Numbered from the stretch's first letter, positions 41,391 to 52,228 are shown. The stretch: 64,000 nt of DNA from Pararhizobium qamdonense (GCF_029277445.1 NZ_CP119566.1:3102001-3166000), one strand, 5' to 3'. Notes: generated by a model from the letters alone, not told the origin. Made by a program: numbers and translations.

Positions 41391-44300
41391 TCACAGCGTA
41401 TGAACGGTCACATCCGGGCAGGCCTTGCGCGCGATATCGCAGAGATGCTGGTGGTGGGTGAGATAAATCACCTGTCCGACCCCGGCCATATCGGCCATCA
41501 GGGAAAAGGCATGTTCGGCGCGGCCATCATCGAAGGTTTCCATGATGTCGTCGGCGATGAAGGGCAGCGATTCGCGGGTGGCGGCGATCTCATGATAGCC
41601 GGCCATGCGCAGCGCCAGATAAAGCTGGAACCGCGTGCCCTTGGAGAGATCCCGCGCCAGTTTCGATCCGCCGCCGGCGGCATTGGCGATCAGGAATTCC
41701 TCGCCCTTTTCGGCCTGCGTCGCCAGCCCCTGGTAATCGCCGCCGCTGATGATGCTGAACGCTGTCGAGGCCCGGCGCATCATGGCGCTGCGATGCCGCT
41801 CGCGATACAGGCGAAGTGCCGTCTCCCCGGCAAGGATACCCATGCGCAGCCGCAGATAGGCGGTGGCCCGCTCCTCGATATCAGCCAGAACAGTGCGGCG
41901 CTTTTCCTCGATATGGGCTGCGGCATCGCTGCCGCCGATGGCGGCGAGCGCCTTTTCCGCATCGCGCCGTTCGGCATGCAATTCGGCGCCCTCCCCCTCG
42001 GCTTGCTCAAGCCGGGATTGGAGCGAGGCTACGTCCAGGCGCAGTCCGTCGGCATCGACGGCGCTCAACAGCATTTCCGCTTCCTCGGCCCGGCCGACGC
42101 CAAGGCGGGCTGCCAGATCGGCTTCGACCTCGGCAATCCGCTCGCGCAGACGCTGCCGCGCCTTCACCGTTTCCAGATGGGCTGCGACCTCCAGCAGCGC
42201 GCTGCTTTCAAAGAGATCAAGCATACCGCGTTTTTGCGCATCATGGCGCTCGCGCGCCTCGCTGAGTGCACGCCGTTCCGCGATGCGGGCATCGTTCTCG
42301 TCCGAAAGGCGCCGGAACAGCGCTTCCTGCCGTTCGCCAGCCGCCAGCCGGTCGCGAATCGTCTGCGCGGCAAGCAGTGGCTCGTCCGCGCCGGTCATGG
42401 CAAGGCGCTCAGTGAGCATGTCGATCATCGCGGCAAAGGCGAGCTGGTCCTTGCGCATGCCATCGATGCGATGATCGAGATCCGCCTTGCGCTGGATCAG
42501 CTTGTCGAGATCCTGAAGGATGATCAAAACGGGGGCTATTTCCTGCGGCGACAACGGCGTTGCAGCCTCCGCCAGCCACGTCGTGCCGATCGCCTCCTGC
42601 CAGTGTCCGGTCCACTGCGCCATCTCCGCATCGGCCGACGACCATGCGGCCGTGCGCGTGCGCAGAAGCGTCTGCGCCCGTTCCACCGCTCCCGCAGCCG
42701 TGGCATGTGCCCGGTGGGCCGCCTGCAAGGTCTCGATGATGCGCTCGGCAAAGGCCAGGGCATCTTCCAGCCGCGCGGGCACGCCGTTCGAAACGCCGCT
42801 CTCTGCCAGCGTCTGCGTCAGACGTTCCAGAGCCTTGGTTTCATCGGCTGCAGCGAGCCGCGCATCCTGCTGTGCCGATCGAAGCTGGTTTCGAACCTCC
42901 AGCGCAGCCAGCCTGCGCCCAAGCCATGAAACCAGCTGGTTGAGCTTGGTCTCCGCAGGCAAGCCGCAATCGATGGCCGAGGCCGAAATCTCCGCGCGAA
43001 GGGTGGCGATGGCTGCAAGCGTTGCCTCATGCTGCTGGCGCATTACAGAAAGCTTGCCGTTGCGCTCCGCGATGGAGAGCGAAAGCCCTCTTGCCTGTGC
43101 AAGGTCCTGCGCGCGCGCCAGCCGCAGCGCCGTCGCCGCGTCATCTGTCCTAAGCACGGTTTCGAACGCACTGGCACTATCGCTGTCCAGTTGCGCCACA
43201 TGCGCCTGCCAGGCCTGGTCGCGCTGCGCGCGCAACGTCAAGGCGGCATCATCGGCGGCAAAGCCGCCGGTGCGCGTCAGTTCCTCCAGCTTGGCCTCTT
43301 CGGCGGCAGTCAGCGCCGTTTCCTCGGCAATCTTGTCATCCAGCCGTTTCAGCTGTTCCGTCAGCGCCGTGCGCCGCGCCGTCCACTCGGCAATGTCGGC
43401 CTCATCCGGAATGGACACCGCTGCCACACTGTCCGCATCGAGCTTCGCCGGCGACAGCGTTGCAAGCTTGTCGGCCATCAGGTCGCTGAGCGTAGCCATC
43501 TGTCGATCTGCCGTTTGCTGCCGCAACAGGCAATCATTCTGGCGCAGGGTACGCAGCCTGTCGGCAAGCGGCGCCGGATCGGCTGTATGCGCGGAGCCTT
43601 CGCTGGCAAGTGCCGCCTGTATCCGCAACGCCTCGGCGGTCTCGGACTCGGCCAGCGTCTTTTCGCGCAGCGCCGCATCCAGGCGCTCCTTCAGGGCGGC
43701 ATGCTTCTGGGCGAGATCCTGCAGCCGGCCGGTCAAAGCAGCGGGCAGGATGAGGGTGGTCGCCTCGGTCTCGGCAGTCCGGCCAAGGCGGGCGACGCGC
43801 ACGGCAATATCCGCAGCGATCTTGGCCCGCTCGTCGAGCCGATTGGGCATATCGCTGGCAGCGGTGCGGTGGCGGGCTTCGAGGCCCGAATGGTCGAGAT
43901 CGCGGATATCGGCTGAAATCGCCAGCGCAACCACATCCCGCTCGATGGCGGCGATTTCGGTGGCTCTGCGGTCGATATCGGCATCCAGCTGCACTAGTCG
44001 GGCATCGATAGCGGTTTCCTCGCGCTGCAACTGCGGCAGCAGCGCATGCCAGTCGGCCGGTGGCTCCGGCAGGTCGGCGAAACCGGCAAGCTCGGTGCGC
44101 AGGCCGCGCAACCGCGCCAGAAGCGGCAAAGCCTCGATCCGGTCGCGCGCCTGATCGAAGGACACACGCAACCCGGCCCGTGCGGTTTCCGCCGACTGAT
44201 GGCGCTCGGCAGCGGCGTCGCGCAGCTTGCGCAAGCTTGAAAACTCGCGCGCGTTGATGTCGATAGCCGCCTTTTCGTCCTTTAGCACATCCAATTCGGC

Positions 44301-44864
44301 CTTGAGTTCCGCCAGCTTGTGCTTGCGTCCCTGCGGCTTGTAGAAGGCATCCGCCTGCGCTTTCAACCCGGACAGGATGGCGCTGCTGTCCGGCAGGCCG
44401 GAACTTGCCGAAAACAGGAGAGCGCCCAGCTCCCCCTCGCTCTTCAGGATGCTTTCGCCGCCCTTTTCGATGCTGTCATCATCGAGCGAGAACATCATCT
44501 GGTAGGTCGCCCGGTCAATCGAGCCGAGGGCTGCGGAAAACAGGTTGTCCGGCAGCGGCTGGTCATCCGCCCCCAGAAGGGAGTTCTGATTGCGCTTGAC
44601 GCGCGAGACGGAATGCACCTTGCCGCCAGTCTCGATGACGCCCCCCACCCGCATCGTCGCGTAGGGGTGCAGGAAGCCGTAGCCGCTCAGCCGCTCGATA
44701 CCGAACAAGAGATCGAGAAAAGCCGAAAACAGCGTCGATTTTCCCGCTTCGTTCGGACCATAGACGAGGTGGAAATCCGCCCGGCCGGGACGTGCCTCGC
44801 CAAAATCCAGGCTGCGTCCGGTGAATTTGCCATAGCGGATGAGATCGAGACGATTGAGGCGCAT
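41391..44864 (-). CDS. AAA family ATPase, YhaN/SbcC-like
   Basis: A 1157-residue SMC/Rad50-like protein. Walker A (YGPNEAGKSTLFSAF) is near residue 35-45, a very long Ala/Glu/Arg-rich coiled coil fills the middle, and the C terminus has the Walker B-type LPFIADDIMETFDDGR and an H-loop (YLTHH). It pairs with the metallophosphoesterase whose stop it overlaps (TGATG), like YhaN/YhaO in Bacillus or SbcC/SbcD. The pair would process DNA ends. Overlap indicates translational coupling and a complex. Confidence 0.88.
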   Translation of the reverse strand: MRLNRLDLIRYGKFTGRSLDFGEARPGRADFHLVYGPNEAGKSTLFSAFLDLLFGIERLSGYGFLHPYATMRVGGVIETGGKVHSVSRVKRNQNSLLGADDQPLPDNLFSAALGSIDRATYQMMFSLDDDSIEKGGESILKSEGELGALLFSASSGLPDSSAILSGLKAQADAFYKPQGRKHKLAELKAELDVLKDEKAAIDINAREFSSLRKLRDAAAERHQSAETARAGLRVSFDQARDRIEALPLLARLRGLRTELAGFADLPEPPADWHALLPQLQREETAIDARLVQLDADIDRRATEIAAIERDVVALAISADIRDLDHSGLEARHRTAASDMPNRLDERAKIAADIAVRVARLGRTAETEATTLILPAALTGRLQDLAQKHAALKERLDAALREKTLAESETAEALRIQAALASEGSAHTADPAPLADRLRTLRQNDCLLRQQTADRQMATLSDLMADKLATLSPAKLDADSVAAVSIPDEADIAEWTARRTALTEQLKRLDDKIAEETALTAAEEAKLEELTRTGGFAADDAALTLRAQRDQAWQAHVAQLDSDSASAFETVLRTDDAATALRLARAQDLAQARGLSLSIAERNGKLSVMRQQHEATLAAIATLRAEISASAIDCGLPAETKLNQLVSWLGRRLAALEVRNQLRSAQQDARLAAADETKALERLTQTLAESGVSNGVPARLEDALAFAERIIETLQAAHRAHATAAGAVERAQTLLRTRTAAWSSADAEMAQWTGHWQEAIGTTWLAEAATPLSPQEIAPVLIILQDLDKLIQRKADLDHRIDGMRKDQLAFAAMIDMLTERLAMTGADEPLLAAQTIRDRLAAGERQEALFRRLSDENDARIAERRALSEARERHDAQKRGMLDLFESSALLEVAAHLETVKARQRLRERIAEVEADLAARLGVGRAEEAEMLLSAVDADGLRLDVASLQSRLEQAEGEGAELHAERRDAEKALAAIGGSDAAAHIEEKRRTVLADIEERATAYLRLRMGILAGETALRLYRERHRSAMMRRASTAFSIISGGDYQGLATQAEKGEEFLIANAAGGGSKLARDLSKGTRFQLYLALRMAGYHEIAATRESLPFIADDIMETFDDGRAEHAFSLMADMAGVGQVIYLTHHQHLCDIARKACPDVTVHTL

Positions 44865-46141
44865 CAGCGATCCGCCTCCGCATCACCGCCATGCAGATAG
44901 GCCAGGACATCATCGCTGCCGGCCAGCGCCAAGGCTTGCATGAGAACCCCGGCCGCCTGCTCATCGCCGGCGAGACTGTCGCGCAATTCGCGCGGCAGCT
45001 GCAGCAACAGCTCATCGACCAGGGCGGCCGCTTCCAGGCGAAAGGCGTGGGAGGCCAACACGTCGGTGCGGATCAGGTCTGCCAGTTCCTCCACGGGATC
45101 CGGACCGGTCAAAGCCGTGCCCGTTTCAACACCCCGGCAGGCAATATCGATCTTCTCGACCCAGCAGCCGTTGAGGCCGGCGGCGAGATTGGTGATTTCC
45201 GCCAGAAGAAAATCGGGATCGCGCCGGAGTTTCCAGGCGAGCGGCGTCGTGCCGGTCAGCGCAATTCTCAGAATCAGATGATCGGCGCCCGCCTCGTTTC
45301 GCAGAGATGCCAGAGCTTCACCCACTTTTTCCAGCATCTGGCGCCAGTCCTGCGCGCCGGTAAGGTCGATGGCCAAGCGCTCGAACACCGCCTGTCCGAT
45401 GGGATGTTCGCGATGAACGAACGTCCCATCGTCGTCAATGGTGACCAGTGTCACCGTCTTTGGCCCGGCCTCGTTGATATCGCGCCCCTGCGGCATGCCG
45501 GGCATGACGATTAGCGGCGCCTGCGCATGAACCTGGCGTAGGTGCACATGGCCGAGCGCCCAATAGTCGAACCCGTGCCGTGAAAGTTCCGCCACGCTGG
45601 TGGGCGCATAGGGGTCGTGGCCCGGTGTCCCCGCCAGACTGGTATGCAGCATGCCGATATTGACGGCATCGGCAACCGGCGGATGGAACGATGGCAAAAG
45701 ACTGTCGGGCGCATGCGGGTTGGCAAAGCTGATGCCGTGGATATGGACGCCGCGGCCATCGCCGAGCGCCTTGGCCAGAACCGGTTTCGCCCGGCCGGCA
45801 AACACATGGACATTGGCGGGGAATGTCAGCTCGCGCGTCATCGCCGATTGCGAATCATGGTTGCCGCGGATCAGGAACACCCCAATCCCGGCCGCTTCCA
45901 GACGCCGCAATTCGCCGGAGAGATAGAGCGCCGTGTTCATCGAGGTCTGCGAGCCGTCATAGAGGTCGCCGGCGATCAGCAGCGCATCGACATTTTCCGC
46001 AAGACACAGGTCGACGATGCGTGCCAGCGCCGTCCGGGTCGCGCCTCGCACGAGATCGGCGAGTTCCGGATTTTTCAGCGCAAGACTGCGCAAGGGGGAA
46101 TCGAGATGAAGGTCGGCGGTATGGACGAAACGAAAGGGCAT
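44864..46141 (-). CDS. DNA repair exonuclease subunit, YhaO/SbcD-like
   Basis: A 425-residue calcineurin-like metallophosphoesterase with the full set of metal motifs: DLHLDSP, GDLYDG, RGNHDS and GHVHLRQ. It acts on DNA with the adjacent ATPase. The start ATG 46141 (MPFRFVHTADLHLDSP) fits the family. It is divergent from the MarR gene; the 197-bp region between them holds an inverted repeat. Confidence 0.88.
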   Translation of the reverse strand: MPFRFVHTADLHLDSPLRSLALKNPELADLVRGATRTALARIVDLCLAENVDALLIAGDLYDGSQTSMNTALYLSGELRRLEAAGIGVFLIRGNHDSQSAMTRELTFPANVHVFAGRAKPVLAKALGDGRGVHIHGISFANPHAPDSLLPSFHPPVADAVNIGMLHTSLAGTPGHDPYAPTSVAELSRHGFDYWALGHVHLRQVHAQAPLIVMPGMPQGRDINEAGPKTVTLVTIDDDGTFVHREHPIGQAVFERLAIDLTGAQDWRQMLEKVGEALASLRNEAGADHLILRIALTGTTPLAWKLRRDPDFLLAEITNLAAGLNGCWVEKIDIACRGVETGTALTGPDPVEELADLIRTDVLASHAFRLEAAALVDELLLQLPRELRDSLAGDEQAAGVLMQALALAGSDDVLAYLHGGDAEADR

Positions 46142-46274
46142 GGCCGACCATGGCCCGGCGTCCGCCCCCGCGTCAATGCCGCCGATCACCTGCTCCAAGG
46201 TCTATTCAGACCTTTCGGTCCAGCAACATTATTGGGGACGTGCAGCACCTCGACGCAAGGCAGGCGAATTAGAC

Positions 46275-46290
46275 TTGACGGCACCGTCAA
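46275..46290. promoter_or_regulatory. Inverted repeat, candidate MarR operator
   Basis: TTGACGG-CA-CCGTCAA, a 7-bp perfect inverted repeat between yhaO-like (minus) and marR-like (plus) genes. A TTGACA at about 46303 with a following AT-rich stretch could be the marR promoter, placing the repeat just upstream. Confidence 0.55.
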
Positions 46291-46338
46291 CAATACCGTC
46301 ATTTGACATGGCACCTCATAATATCCATATGAGACATC

Positions 46339-46809
46339 ATGAAATCCACATTCGAAGTCTCCGACAAGCTCTTTGAGCTCTATCATCGCGTTCACCGCCT
46401 CATTAACGAATCGATGACGGAGGAAGGCGTGTCTTTGGCACGCAGCAAGTTCCTGTTTTTCCTCAGCAAGCTCGGCCCCTGCCGATCGACCGATATTGCC
46501 GGTGCGCTGAATTTCGCGCCACGCACGGTGACGGAAGCCATCGACGGGCTGGAGCGCGACAAGCTGGTGATGCGCAAGCCCGATCCGGAAGACCGCCGGG
46601 CAAAGATCGTGTCGATCACCGATGTCGGCCGCGTGGTTCTGGAAGCCGCCGAACATCCGCGCAAGCAGCTGATCGAGGAGATTTTTTCAGCGCTCGACGA
46701 CCAGCAGCTCGACCAGATGCACGATATCGTCAGCCGGCTGGTGGCCAAGGCCGATGAAATCCGCACGCGCAAGGAAAACGAGGCAAACAGCGGCACGTCC
46801 GCCGGGTAG
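46339..46809 (+). CDS. MarR family transcriptional regulator
   Basis: A 156-residue winged-helix protein: DNA-recognition region STDIAGALNFAPRTVTEAIDGL, wing with KPDPEDRRAKIVSITD, flanked by dimerisation helices. It probably represses itself and perhaps the divergent nuclease pair through the inverted repeat upstream. No ligand is indicated. Confidence 0.88.
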   Translation: MKSTFEVSDKLFELYHRVHRLINESMTEEGVSLARSKFLFFLSKLGPCRSTDIAGALNFAPRTVTEAIDGLERDKLVMRKPDPEDRRAKIVSITDVGRVVLEAAEHPRKQLIEEIFSALDDQQLDQMHDIVSRLVAKADEIRTRKENEANSGTSAG

Positions 46810-46843
46810 CGCGTTTTTCTCTGCTTGCAACAAGTTCAGATAG

Positions 46844-46874
46844 AAAAGGCCGGGACATCATATCCCGGCCTTTT
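46844..46874. terminator. Bidirectional terminator
   Basis: 12-bp perfect stem AAAAGGCCGGGA/TCCCGGCCTTTT with a 7-base loop between the convergent MarR and phytase-like genes; T-runs on both strands. Confidence 0.8.
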
Positions 46875-46895
46875 CCGTTACCAGTACCGCCGCAA

Positions 46896-49091
46896 TTACA
46901 TTGCGTTCATCGTACCGATCGAGAAGAACAGCGTTTCGCCCGAGGAACCATCGACACCGTCATTGTCGGTGACGATGTAGCCGTTTCCGGCGGCATCGAT
47001 GGTGAAGCCTTCGACCTTGTCAACGACGTAACCGTTGGTGGCTGACTTCAGGTCAGGAATGAGGTCGCGGACCTCTTCCTTCTTGACCACAGGCAGTTCG
47101 CCGCCGAGCTTGGCCGGCTTCAGGTCGGCGAGTGCGACGCGGTAGAGCTTCTTCAGCTTGGCCGCATCGCCGATCAGGTTGTCGCGCTCGATGATATAGG
47201 CGTGCTCGCCGCTGACGGTGATTTCGGAAAGGCCGACCCAGCCCGCATCCGTCTTTTCGAGCGGATAGCGCACGGCGCCCCATTCCTTCGAGGAGGGCTT
47301 GTAGGAAACGAGCTTCACAAAGCCCTTTTCGTCGTCGCCCCATTCGCGCTGCACGGCCATCCACAGAACCTTGTCATCGCCTTCGCCAACGCTGGTGATG
47401 CCCTCGAAGCCGAAACGCTTCTCGCCGGCACGCAGCTCGGCGGGGATGGCGATTTCTTTTTCGATTGCGCCCTTTTCGTTCACGTGAATGATGGCGTGGC
47501 TGTAGAGCTTGTCGGCATCGCCTTCGGACGCCAGCCAGAAGCCGCCTTCACCATCCGGCACCAGGCCTTCGATGTCGAGCTTCTGGGCTGCGGCACCCGC
47601 ACGCGTGATGCGCAGAGCGTCGGTGATCCTCGCTGGCTTTGCAGTGGCATCGATCGTGAAGATCGTCGGCTGCGACGCATAGACCGAATCGTTGACCGCG
47701 TAGAGATGGCCTGCCTGGTCCTTGACGGGTGCCAGACCCGAGAGGGCGCCGAAGCCGATCAGCTCGCCATCCTTTTCGGTGGAGACGATCTGCGGATAGG
47801 CGGCCTCGCCTTCCGCGCGCTCATAGATCATGACGTGCGACCGGGCACCGCCATCTTCGACGAGGTCGGTTTCGTTGGCGGTCACGAACAGGTTGCGGCC
47901 GGGAATGGCGACGGCGCCTTCCGGACCGATGCCGGACGGCAGCAGTTGCAGAAGCTGCGGTTCAGCGCCGGTATCCTTGTAGACGCCGACGATGGATGCG
48001 CGCTCGGCCAGCACGAAGAACAGGTTGTCCTCGCCGAACTTGGCGGCTTCCAGACCTTCCGGCTCGACGCCCTTCTTGTTACGGGCATCCGGATAGTGAC
48101 CGATCTTGGCAATCTCGCGCTCGAAGGCCGCTCCGTTCTCATAGAGAACCTTGCCGGTCTTGTCGAAGATGGTAAAGCCGCGCGCGCCGCCCTTCCAGTC
48201 GCCTTCATTGGCAACGACGAGACGATTGTCGTCCAGCCATTTCACCGCATCCGGCTCGCGGGCGACGTCCTTCAGCTCGCCGGTAAATTTCAGCGCGCCG
48301 TCCTTCTTGGTGTCGATGCCTTCGAGGCTGACGGTACCGGCGGAGAAATGGCTCTTCACGGTGCCGGTCTTGCCATCGATGATGACGATATAGTTGTTTT
48401 CCTGAAGCGTCAGCGCGATCTCGTCCTGGCCATTGAAGGCGACGAATTCCGGCTCCGGATCATCGCCTGCGACATCGGCAAGACCGGTCAGGGTGACGTG
48501 CTTGATCGAGCCGCAATCGACAACGCCGTCCTTGAGCGACAGGATGACGAGGTTGCCTGCCGGCAGCTGCGGCAGGTCACCGTCATTGACGTCCTCGTCG
48601 CGCTCGTTTTCGATCGCGATCGCGGCGATCGTCTTGTCCTTGTTCAGGGCGATGGAGTCCGGCTGACCGCCGAGATCGCAGGTCGTATCGACGGCCTTGG
48701 AGGCGATATCGACCTGGGCCAGGATGCCGGATGGCTTGACGAAGCTTTCGCGCGTGTTGATCGCGACGAGCGCCCTGCCGGCGGCGATGGTCACCGAGGT
48801 CGGCTCGCCGTCGAACGCGATGGAGCCACCGGCCTTCGGGGCCTTGGCATCGGTGATATCGATGATGCCGATCGCCTTGTTCGGGCTGTCGGAATAGATC
48901 AGCGTGTTGCCGTCTTCGCTCGCGGCGATGATTTCAGCCGAGGTGACGGACTTGGCATCCGCCCCTTCAGGCAGATTGCCGGCGACGGCGAAGGAGGCGA
49001 TGCGATTGAATACGGGCTCTGCGCTGACCGCCGAGGCGGTTGAGGCAGCCAGCACGGCAGCGAGTGCTGCGGTGAGCGAAAATGTCTTCAC
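46896..49091 (-). CDS. Exported esterase-like activity of phytase family protein
   Basis: A 731-residue protein with a signal peptide (TFSLTAALAAVLAASTASA, cleavage about AVSA-EP). The N-terminal half resembles a β-propeller of the YncE type (repeated strands such as GNTLIYSDSPNKAIGIID). The C-terminal half fits the phytase-esterase-like domain (KLDIEGLVPDGEGGFWLASEGD, KRFGFEGITSV, VEGFTIDAAGNGYIVTDNDG). It is likely a periplasmic phosphate-ester or related hydrolase; the substrate is unproven. The start is GTG 49091 because GGAGGG lies just upstream and no ATG gives a sensible signal peptide. Confidence 0.78.
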   Translation of the reverse strand: MKTFSLTAALAAVLAASTASAVSAEPVFNRIASFAVAGNLPEGADAKSVTSAEIIAASEDGNTLIYSDSPNKAIGIIDITDAKAPKAGGSIAFDGEPTSVTIAAGRALVAINTRESFVKPSGILAQVDIASKAVDTTCDLGGQPDSIALNKDKTIAAIAIENERDEDVNDGDLPQLPAGNLVILSLKDGVVDCGSIKHVTLTGLADVAGDDPEPEFVAFNGQDEIALTLQENNYIVIIDGKTGTVKSHFSAGTVSLEGIDTKKDGALKFTGELKDVAREPDAVKWLDDNRLVVANEGDWKGGARGFTIFDKTGKVLYENGAAFEREIAKIGHYPDARNKKGVEPEGLEAAKFGEDNLFFVLAERASIVGVYKDTGAEPQLLQLLPSGIGPEGAVAIPGRNLFVTANETDLVEDGGARSHVMIYERAEGEAAYPQIVSTEKDGELIGFGALSGLAPVKDQAGHLYAVNDSVYASQPTIFTIDATAKPARITDALRITRAGAAAQKLDIEGLVPDGEGGFWLASEGDADKLYSHAIIHVNEKGAIEKEIAIPAELRAGEKRFGFEGITSVGEGDDKVLWMAVQREWGDDEKGFVKLVSYKPSSKEWGAVRYPLEKTDAGWVGLSEITVSGEHAYIIERDNLIGDAAKLKKLYRVALADLKPAKLGGELPVVKKEEVRDLIPDLKSATNGYVVDKVEGFTIDAAGNGYIVTDNDGVDGSSGETLFFSIGTMNAM

Positions 49092-49214
49092 GGGATGTCC
49101 CTCCTGGTGAATGAATACGCAGGGGGTTTTGATCGCGCTGTGTAACACCCGCATGACAGCCGGTGCATATTAGAATTCGGTGGCCAGAACGCGGCCTGGC
49201 AAAGCCCGCAAACG

Positions 49215-49242
49215 AAAAGAGGCCCGGGAAAACCCGGGCCTC
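49215..49242 (-). terminator. Rho-independent terminator of hup
   Basis: 10-bp stem GAGGCCCGGG/CCCGGGCCTC with a 4-base loop; on the minus strand it ends in TTTTCG. Confidence 0.78.
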
Positions 49243-49304
49243 AAATCAACCTGCTTTCGAACCGTTGGCGTCTTCGCCACGGTGCTGCAGACAAAACATG
49301 AAAC

Positions 49305-49577
49305 TTAGTTCACGGCGTCCTTGAGACCCTTGCCGGCCGAGAACTTCGGCACGTTGCGGGCTGGGATATCAACTTCTGCGCCAGTGGACGGGTTACGGCC
49401 CTTGGATGCTTCGCGGCGGCTGACCGAGAAATTGCCGAAGCCGACGAGACGAACGTCGCCGCCGTTCTTCAGTTCTGCCTGGATAACGTCGAAGATTGCG
49501 TCAACTGCAGAAGATGCATCTGTCTTCGAGAGTCCGGCCTTTTCGGCAACTGCGGACACGAGCTCATTCTTGTTCAT
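49305..49577 (-). CDS. hup: DNA-binding protein HU
   Basis: A 90-residue histone-like protein starting MNKNELVSAVAEKAGLSKTD, with the DNA-binding arm region GRNPSTGAEVDIPARNVPKF. It bends and compacts DNA. ATG 49577 has a GGGGTGG ribosome binding site. In Rhizobiaceae it sits next to lon, as here. Confidence 0.96.
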   Translation of the reverse strand: MNKNELVSAVAEKAGLSKTDASSAVDAIFDVIQAELKNGGDVRLVGFGNFSVSRREASKGRNPSTGAEVDIPARNVPKFSAGKGLKDAVN

Positions 49578-49712
49578 GTTTCCACCCCTTTCAATACTGG
49601 TTCGAAACGACTCAATTTTCAAGCCGGGAGCAGCATACGCGCCGCCCTCGCCTTGGCAAACCCAATCGCTCCGAATCCCATGGAATGCAAGGCTTTGCGC
49701 AGGGTTTTACAT

Positions 49713-49740
49713 AAAAAAGACCGGCAAAAATGCCGGTCTT
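49713..49740 (-). terminator. Rho-independent terminator of lon
   Basis: 10-bp stem AAGACCGGCA/TGCCGGTCTT with an AAAA loop; on the minus strand it is followed by TTTTTTAT, about 70 bases after the lon stop. Confidence 0.82.
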
Positions 49741-49807
49741 CCACTGTTTCCGCTGCAAATCAGTGCACAACCTGCGAAGGGCACCAGTTTGCGCTCAAGT
49801 CAAGCGA

Positions 49808-52228
49808 TTAGTGAGCAATCGCCGTTCCGGCCTCGTCAACCGGGTCGGCAGCTGCGATCGGCACGGCCTGCTTGGCCGGATCCCACTCGATTGCGACGGG
49901 CACCCGCAGCAACGCATGCTGCAGAACCTCGCCAATATGCGAGACCGGAATGATCTCCATATTGTTCTTCACGTTGTCTGGAATATCCGCCAGATCCTTG
50001 GCGTTTTCTTCCGGGATCAGCACCTTCTTGATGCCGCCGCGAAGCGCTGCGAGCAGCTTTTCCTTCAGGCCACCGATCGGCAGCACACGGCCGCGCAGGG
50101 TGATTTCACCCGTCATCGCCACGTCCTTGTTGACGGCAATACCCGTCATGATCGACACGATCGCGGTCGCCATGGCCACACCGGCGGACGGACCGTCCTT
50201 GGGTGTCGCGCCTTCCGGCACGTGCACGTGGATATCGCTCTTGTCGAACAGCGGCGGCTCGATGCCGAAGTCGATCGCGCGCGAGCGGACGTATGATGCC
50301 GCAGCCGAAATCGATTCCTTCATCACGTCGCGCAGGTTGCCGGTCACCGTCATGCGGCCCTTGCCGGGCATCATGACGCCTTCGATCGTCAGAAGCTCGC
50401 CGCCGACTTCCGTCCAGGCAAGACCGGTGACGACACCGACCTGGTCGGTACGCTCGGCTTCGCCGTGGCGGTAGCGCGGAACACCAAGATAGTCGTTGAT
50501 ATTCTCGGCAGTCACCTCGACCTTGCCGGTACGGCCCTTCAGGATTTCGGTGACGGCCTTGCGGGCGACCTTCATCAGCTCGCGCTCAAGGCTACGCACA
50601 CCGGCTTCGCGGGTATAGGTCTGGATGATCGCCGACAACGCACCGTCGGTAATCGAGAACTCCTTCGGCTGAAGCGCGTGATCGGCAATGGCCTTCGGCA
50701 ACAGGTGCCGCTTGGCAATTTCCAGCTTTTCTTCTTCCGTGTAGCCGGCAATACGGATCACTTCCATGCGGTCCATCAAGGGCGCCGGGATGTTGAGCGT
50801 ATTGGCCGTCGTGATGAACATCACGTTCGAGAGGTCATATTCGACCTCCAGATAGTGGTCCATGAACGTCGAGTTCTGTTCCGGATCCAGCACCTCAAGC
50901 AGAGCCGACGACGGATCGCCACGGAAATCCTGGCCCATCTTGTCGATCTCGTCGAGCAGGAAGAGCGGGTTGGACTTCTTTGCCTTCTTCATCGACTGGA
51001 TGACCTTGCCGGGCATCGAGCCGATATAGGTACGGCGGTGACCGCGGATTTCGGCTTCGTCACGAACGCCGCCAAGTGCCATGCGGATATATTCGCGGCC
51101 TGTCGCCTTGGCGATCGACTTGGCAAGCGAGGTCTTGCCGACGCCCGGAGGGCCGACGAGGCACAGGATCGGCCCCTTGATCTTTTGCGAACGTGCCTGG
51201 ACCGCCAGATACTCGATGATCCGTTCCTTGACCTTGTCGAGGCCGAAATGATCCAGTTCCAACACTTTTTCTGCGTGGTTGAGATCGGTCTTGACCTTCG
51301 ACTTCTTCGACCACGGAATGCCCAGCAGCCAGTCCAGATAGTTGCGCACGACGGTGGCTTCCGCCGACATCGGGCTCATCTGGCGCAGCTTCTTGACTTC
51401 CGCATCGGCCTTTTCACGGGCTTCCTTGGAGAGCTTGGTCTTGGTGATGCGGTCTTCCAGCTCGGCCATCTCGTCGCGGCCTTCCTCGCCGTCGCCGAGC
51501 TCCTTCTGGATCGCCTTCATCTGCTCGTTCAGGTAATACTCGCGCTGAGTCTTTTCCATCTGGCGCTTGACGCGCGAGCGGATGCGCTTTTCGACCTGTA
51601 GAACCGAAATCTCGCCTTCCATGAAGCCGAGCGCCTTTTCAAGGCGCAGCTTGACGCTGGTCGTCTCCAGCATTTCCTGCTTTTCGACGATCTTGATGGA
51701 CAGATGCGAGGCAACGGTGTCGGCCAGCTTCGAATAGTCTTCGATCTGGCTGGCAGCGCCGACGACTTCCGGAGAGATTTTCTTGTTGAGCTTCACATAG
51801 CTCTCGAACTCCGAGACGACCGAACGGCTGAGCGCCTCGATCTCAACCGGGTCTTCTTCCGGCTCGGAAAGCGGATGGGCCATGGCCTCATAGAATTCTT
51901 CACGGCCGGTATAGCCGTCGATCTCGGCGCGCGCACGGCCTTCGACCAGAACCTTGACGGTCCCGTCGGGCAGCTTCAGCAGCTGCAGCACATTGGCGAT
52001 GGTGCCGATCTGATAGATGGCAGCCGGTTCCGGATCGTCGTCGCTGGCGTTGATCTGGGTGGCAAGCATGATCTGCTTGTCGGTACCCATCACTTCTTCC
52101 AGCGCACGGATCGACTTTTCACGGCCAACAAAGAGCGGCACGATCATATGCGGGAACACCACGATATCGCGCAGCGGCAGAACCGGATAGGTCGCGCTCT
52201 CGATTGCCGGAGACGTTTTGCTCGTCAT
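49808..52228 (-). CDS. lon: ATP-dependent protease Lon
   Basis: An 806-residue protein: N-terminal LON substrate domain ([20 protein letters not shown]), central AAA+ with Walker [16 protein letters not shown], and C-terminal protease domain with the catalytic Ser near residue 679 ([12 protein letters not shown]) and its Lys about 40 residues later. It degrades misfolded and regulatory proteins, in alphaproteobacteria including cell-cycle factors. Upstream is a 420-bp region; no clear heat-shock promoter was found there. Confidence 0.97.
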   Translation of the reverse strand: MTSKTSPAIESATYPVLPLRDIVVFPHMIVPLFVGREKSIRALEEVMGTDKQIMLATQINASDDDPEPAAIYQIGTIANVLQLLKLPDGTVKVLVEGRARAEIDGYTGREEFYEAMAHPLSEPEEDPVEIEALSRSVVSEFESYVKLNKKISPEVVGAASQIEDYSKLADTVASHLSIKIVEKQEMLETTSVKLRLEKALGFMEGEISVLQVEKRIRSRVKRQMEKTQREYYLNEQMKAIQKELGDGEEGRDEMAELEDRITKTKLSKEAREKADAEVKKLRQMSPMSAEATVVRNYLDWLLGIPWSKKSKVKTDLNHAEKVLELDHFGLDKVKERIIEYLAVQARSQKIKGPILCLVGPPGVGKTSLAKSIAKATGREYIRMALGGVRDEAEIRGHRRTYIGSMPGKVIQSMKKAKKSNPLFLLDEIDKMGQDFRGDPSSALLEVLDPEQNSTFMDHYLEVEYDLSNVMFITTANTLNIPAPLMDRMEVIRIAGYTEEEKLEIAKRHLLPKAIADHALQPKEFSITDGALSAIIQTYTREAGVRSLERELMKVARKAVTEILKGRTGKVEVTAENINDYLGVPRYRHGEAERTDQVGVVTGLAWTEVGGELLTIEGVMMPGKGRMTVTGNLRDVMKESISAAASYVRSRAIDFGIEPPLFDKSDIHVHVPEGATPKDGPSAGVAMATAIVSIMTGIAVNKDVAMTGEITLRGRVLPIGGLKEKLLAALRGGIKKVLIPEENAKDLADIPDNVKNNMEIIPVSHIGEVLQHALLRVPVAIEWDPAKQAVPIAAADPVDEAGTAIAH

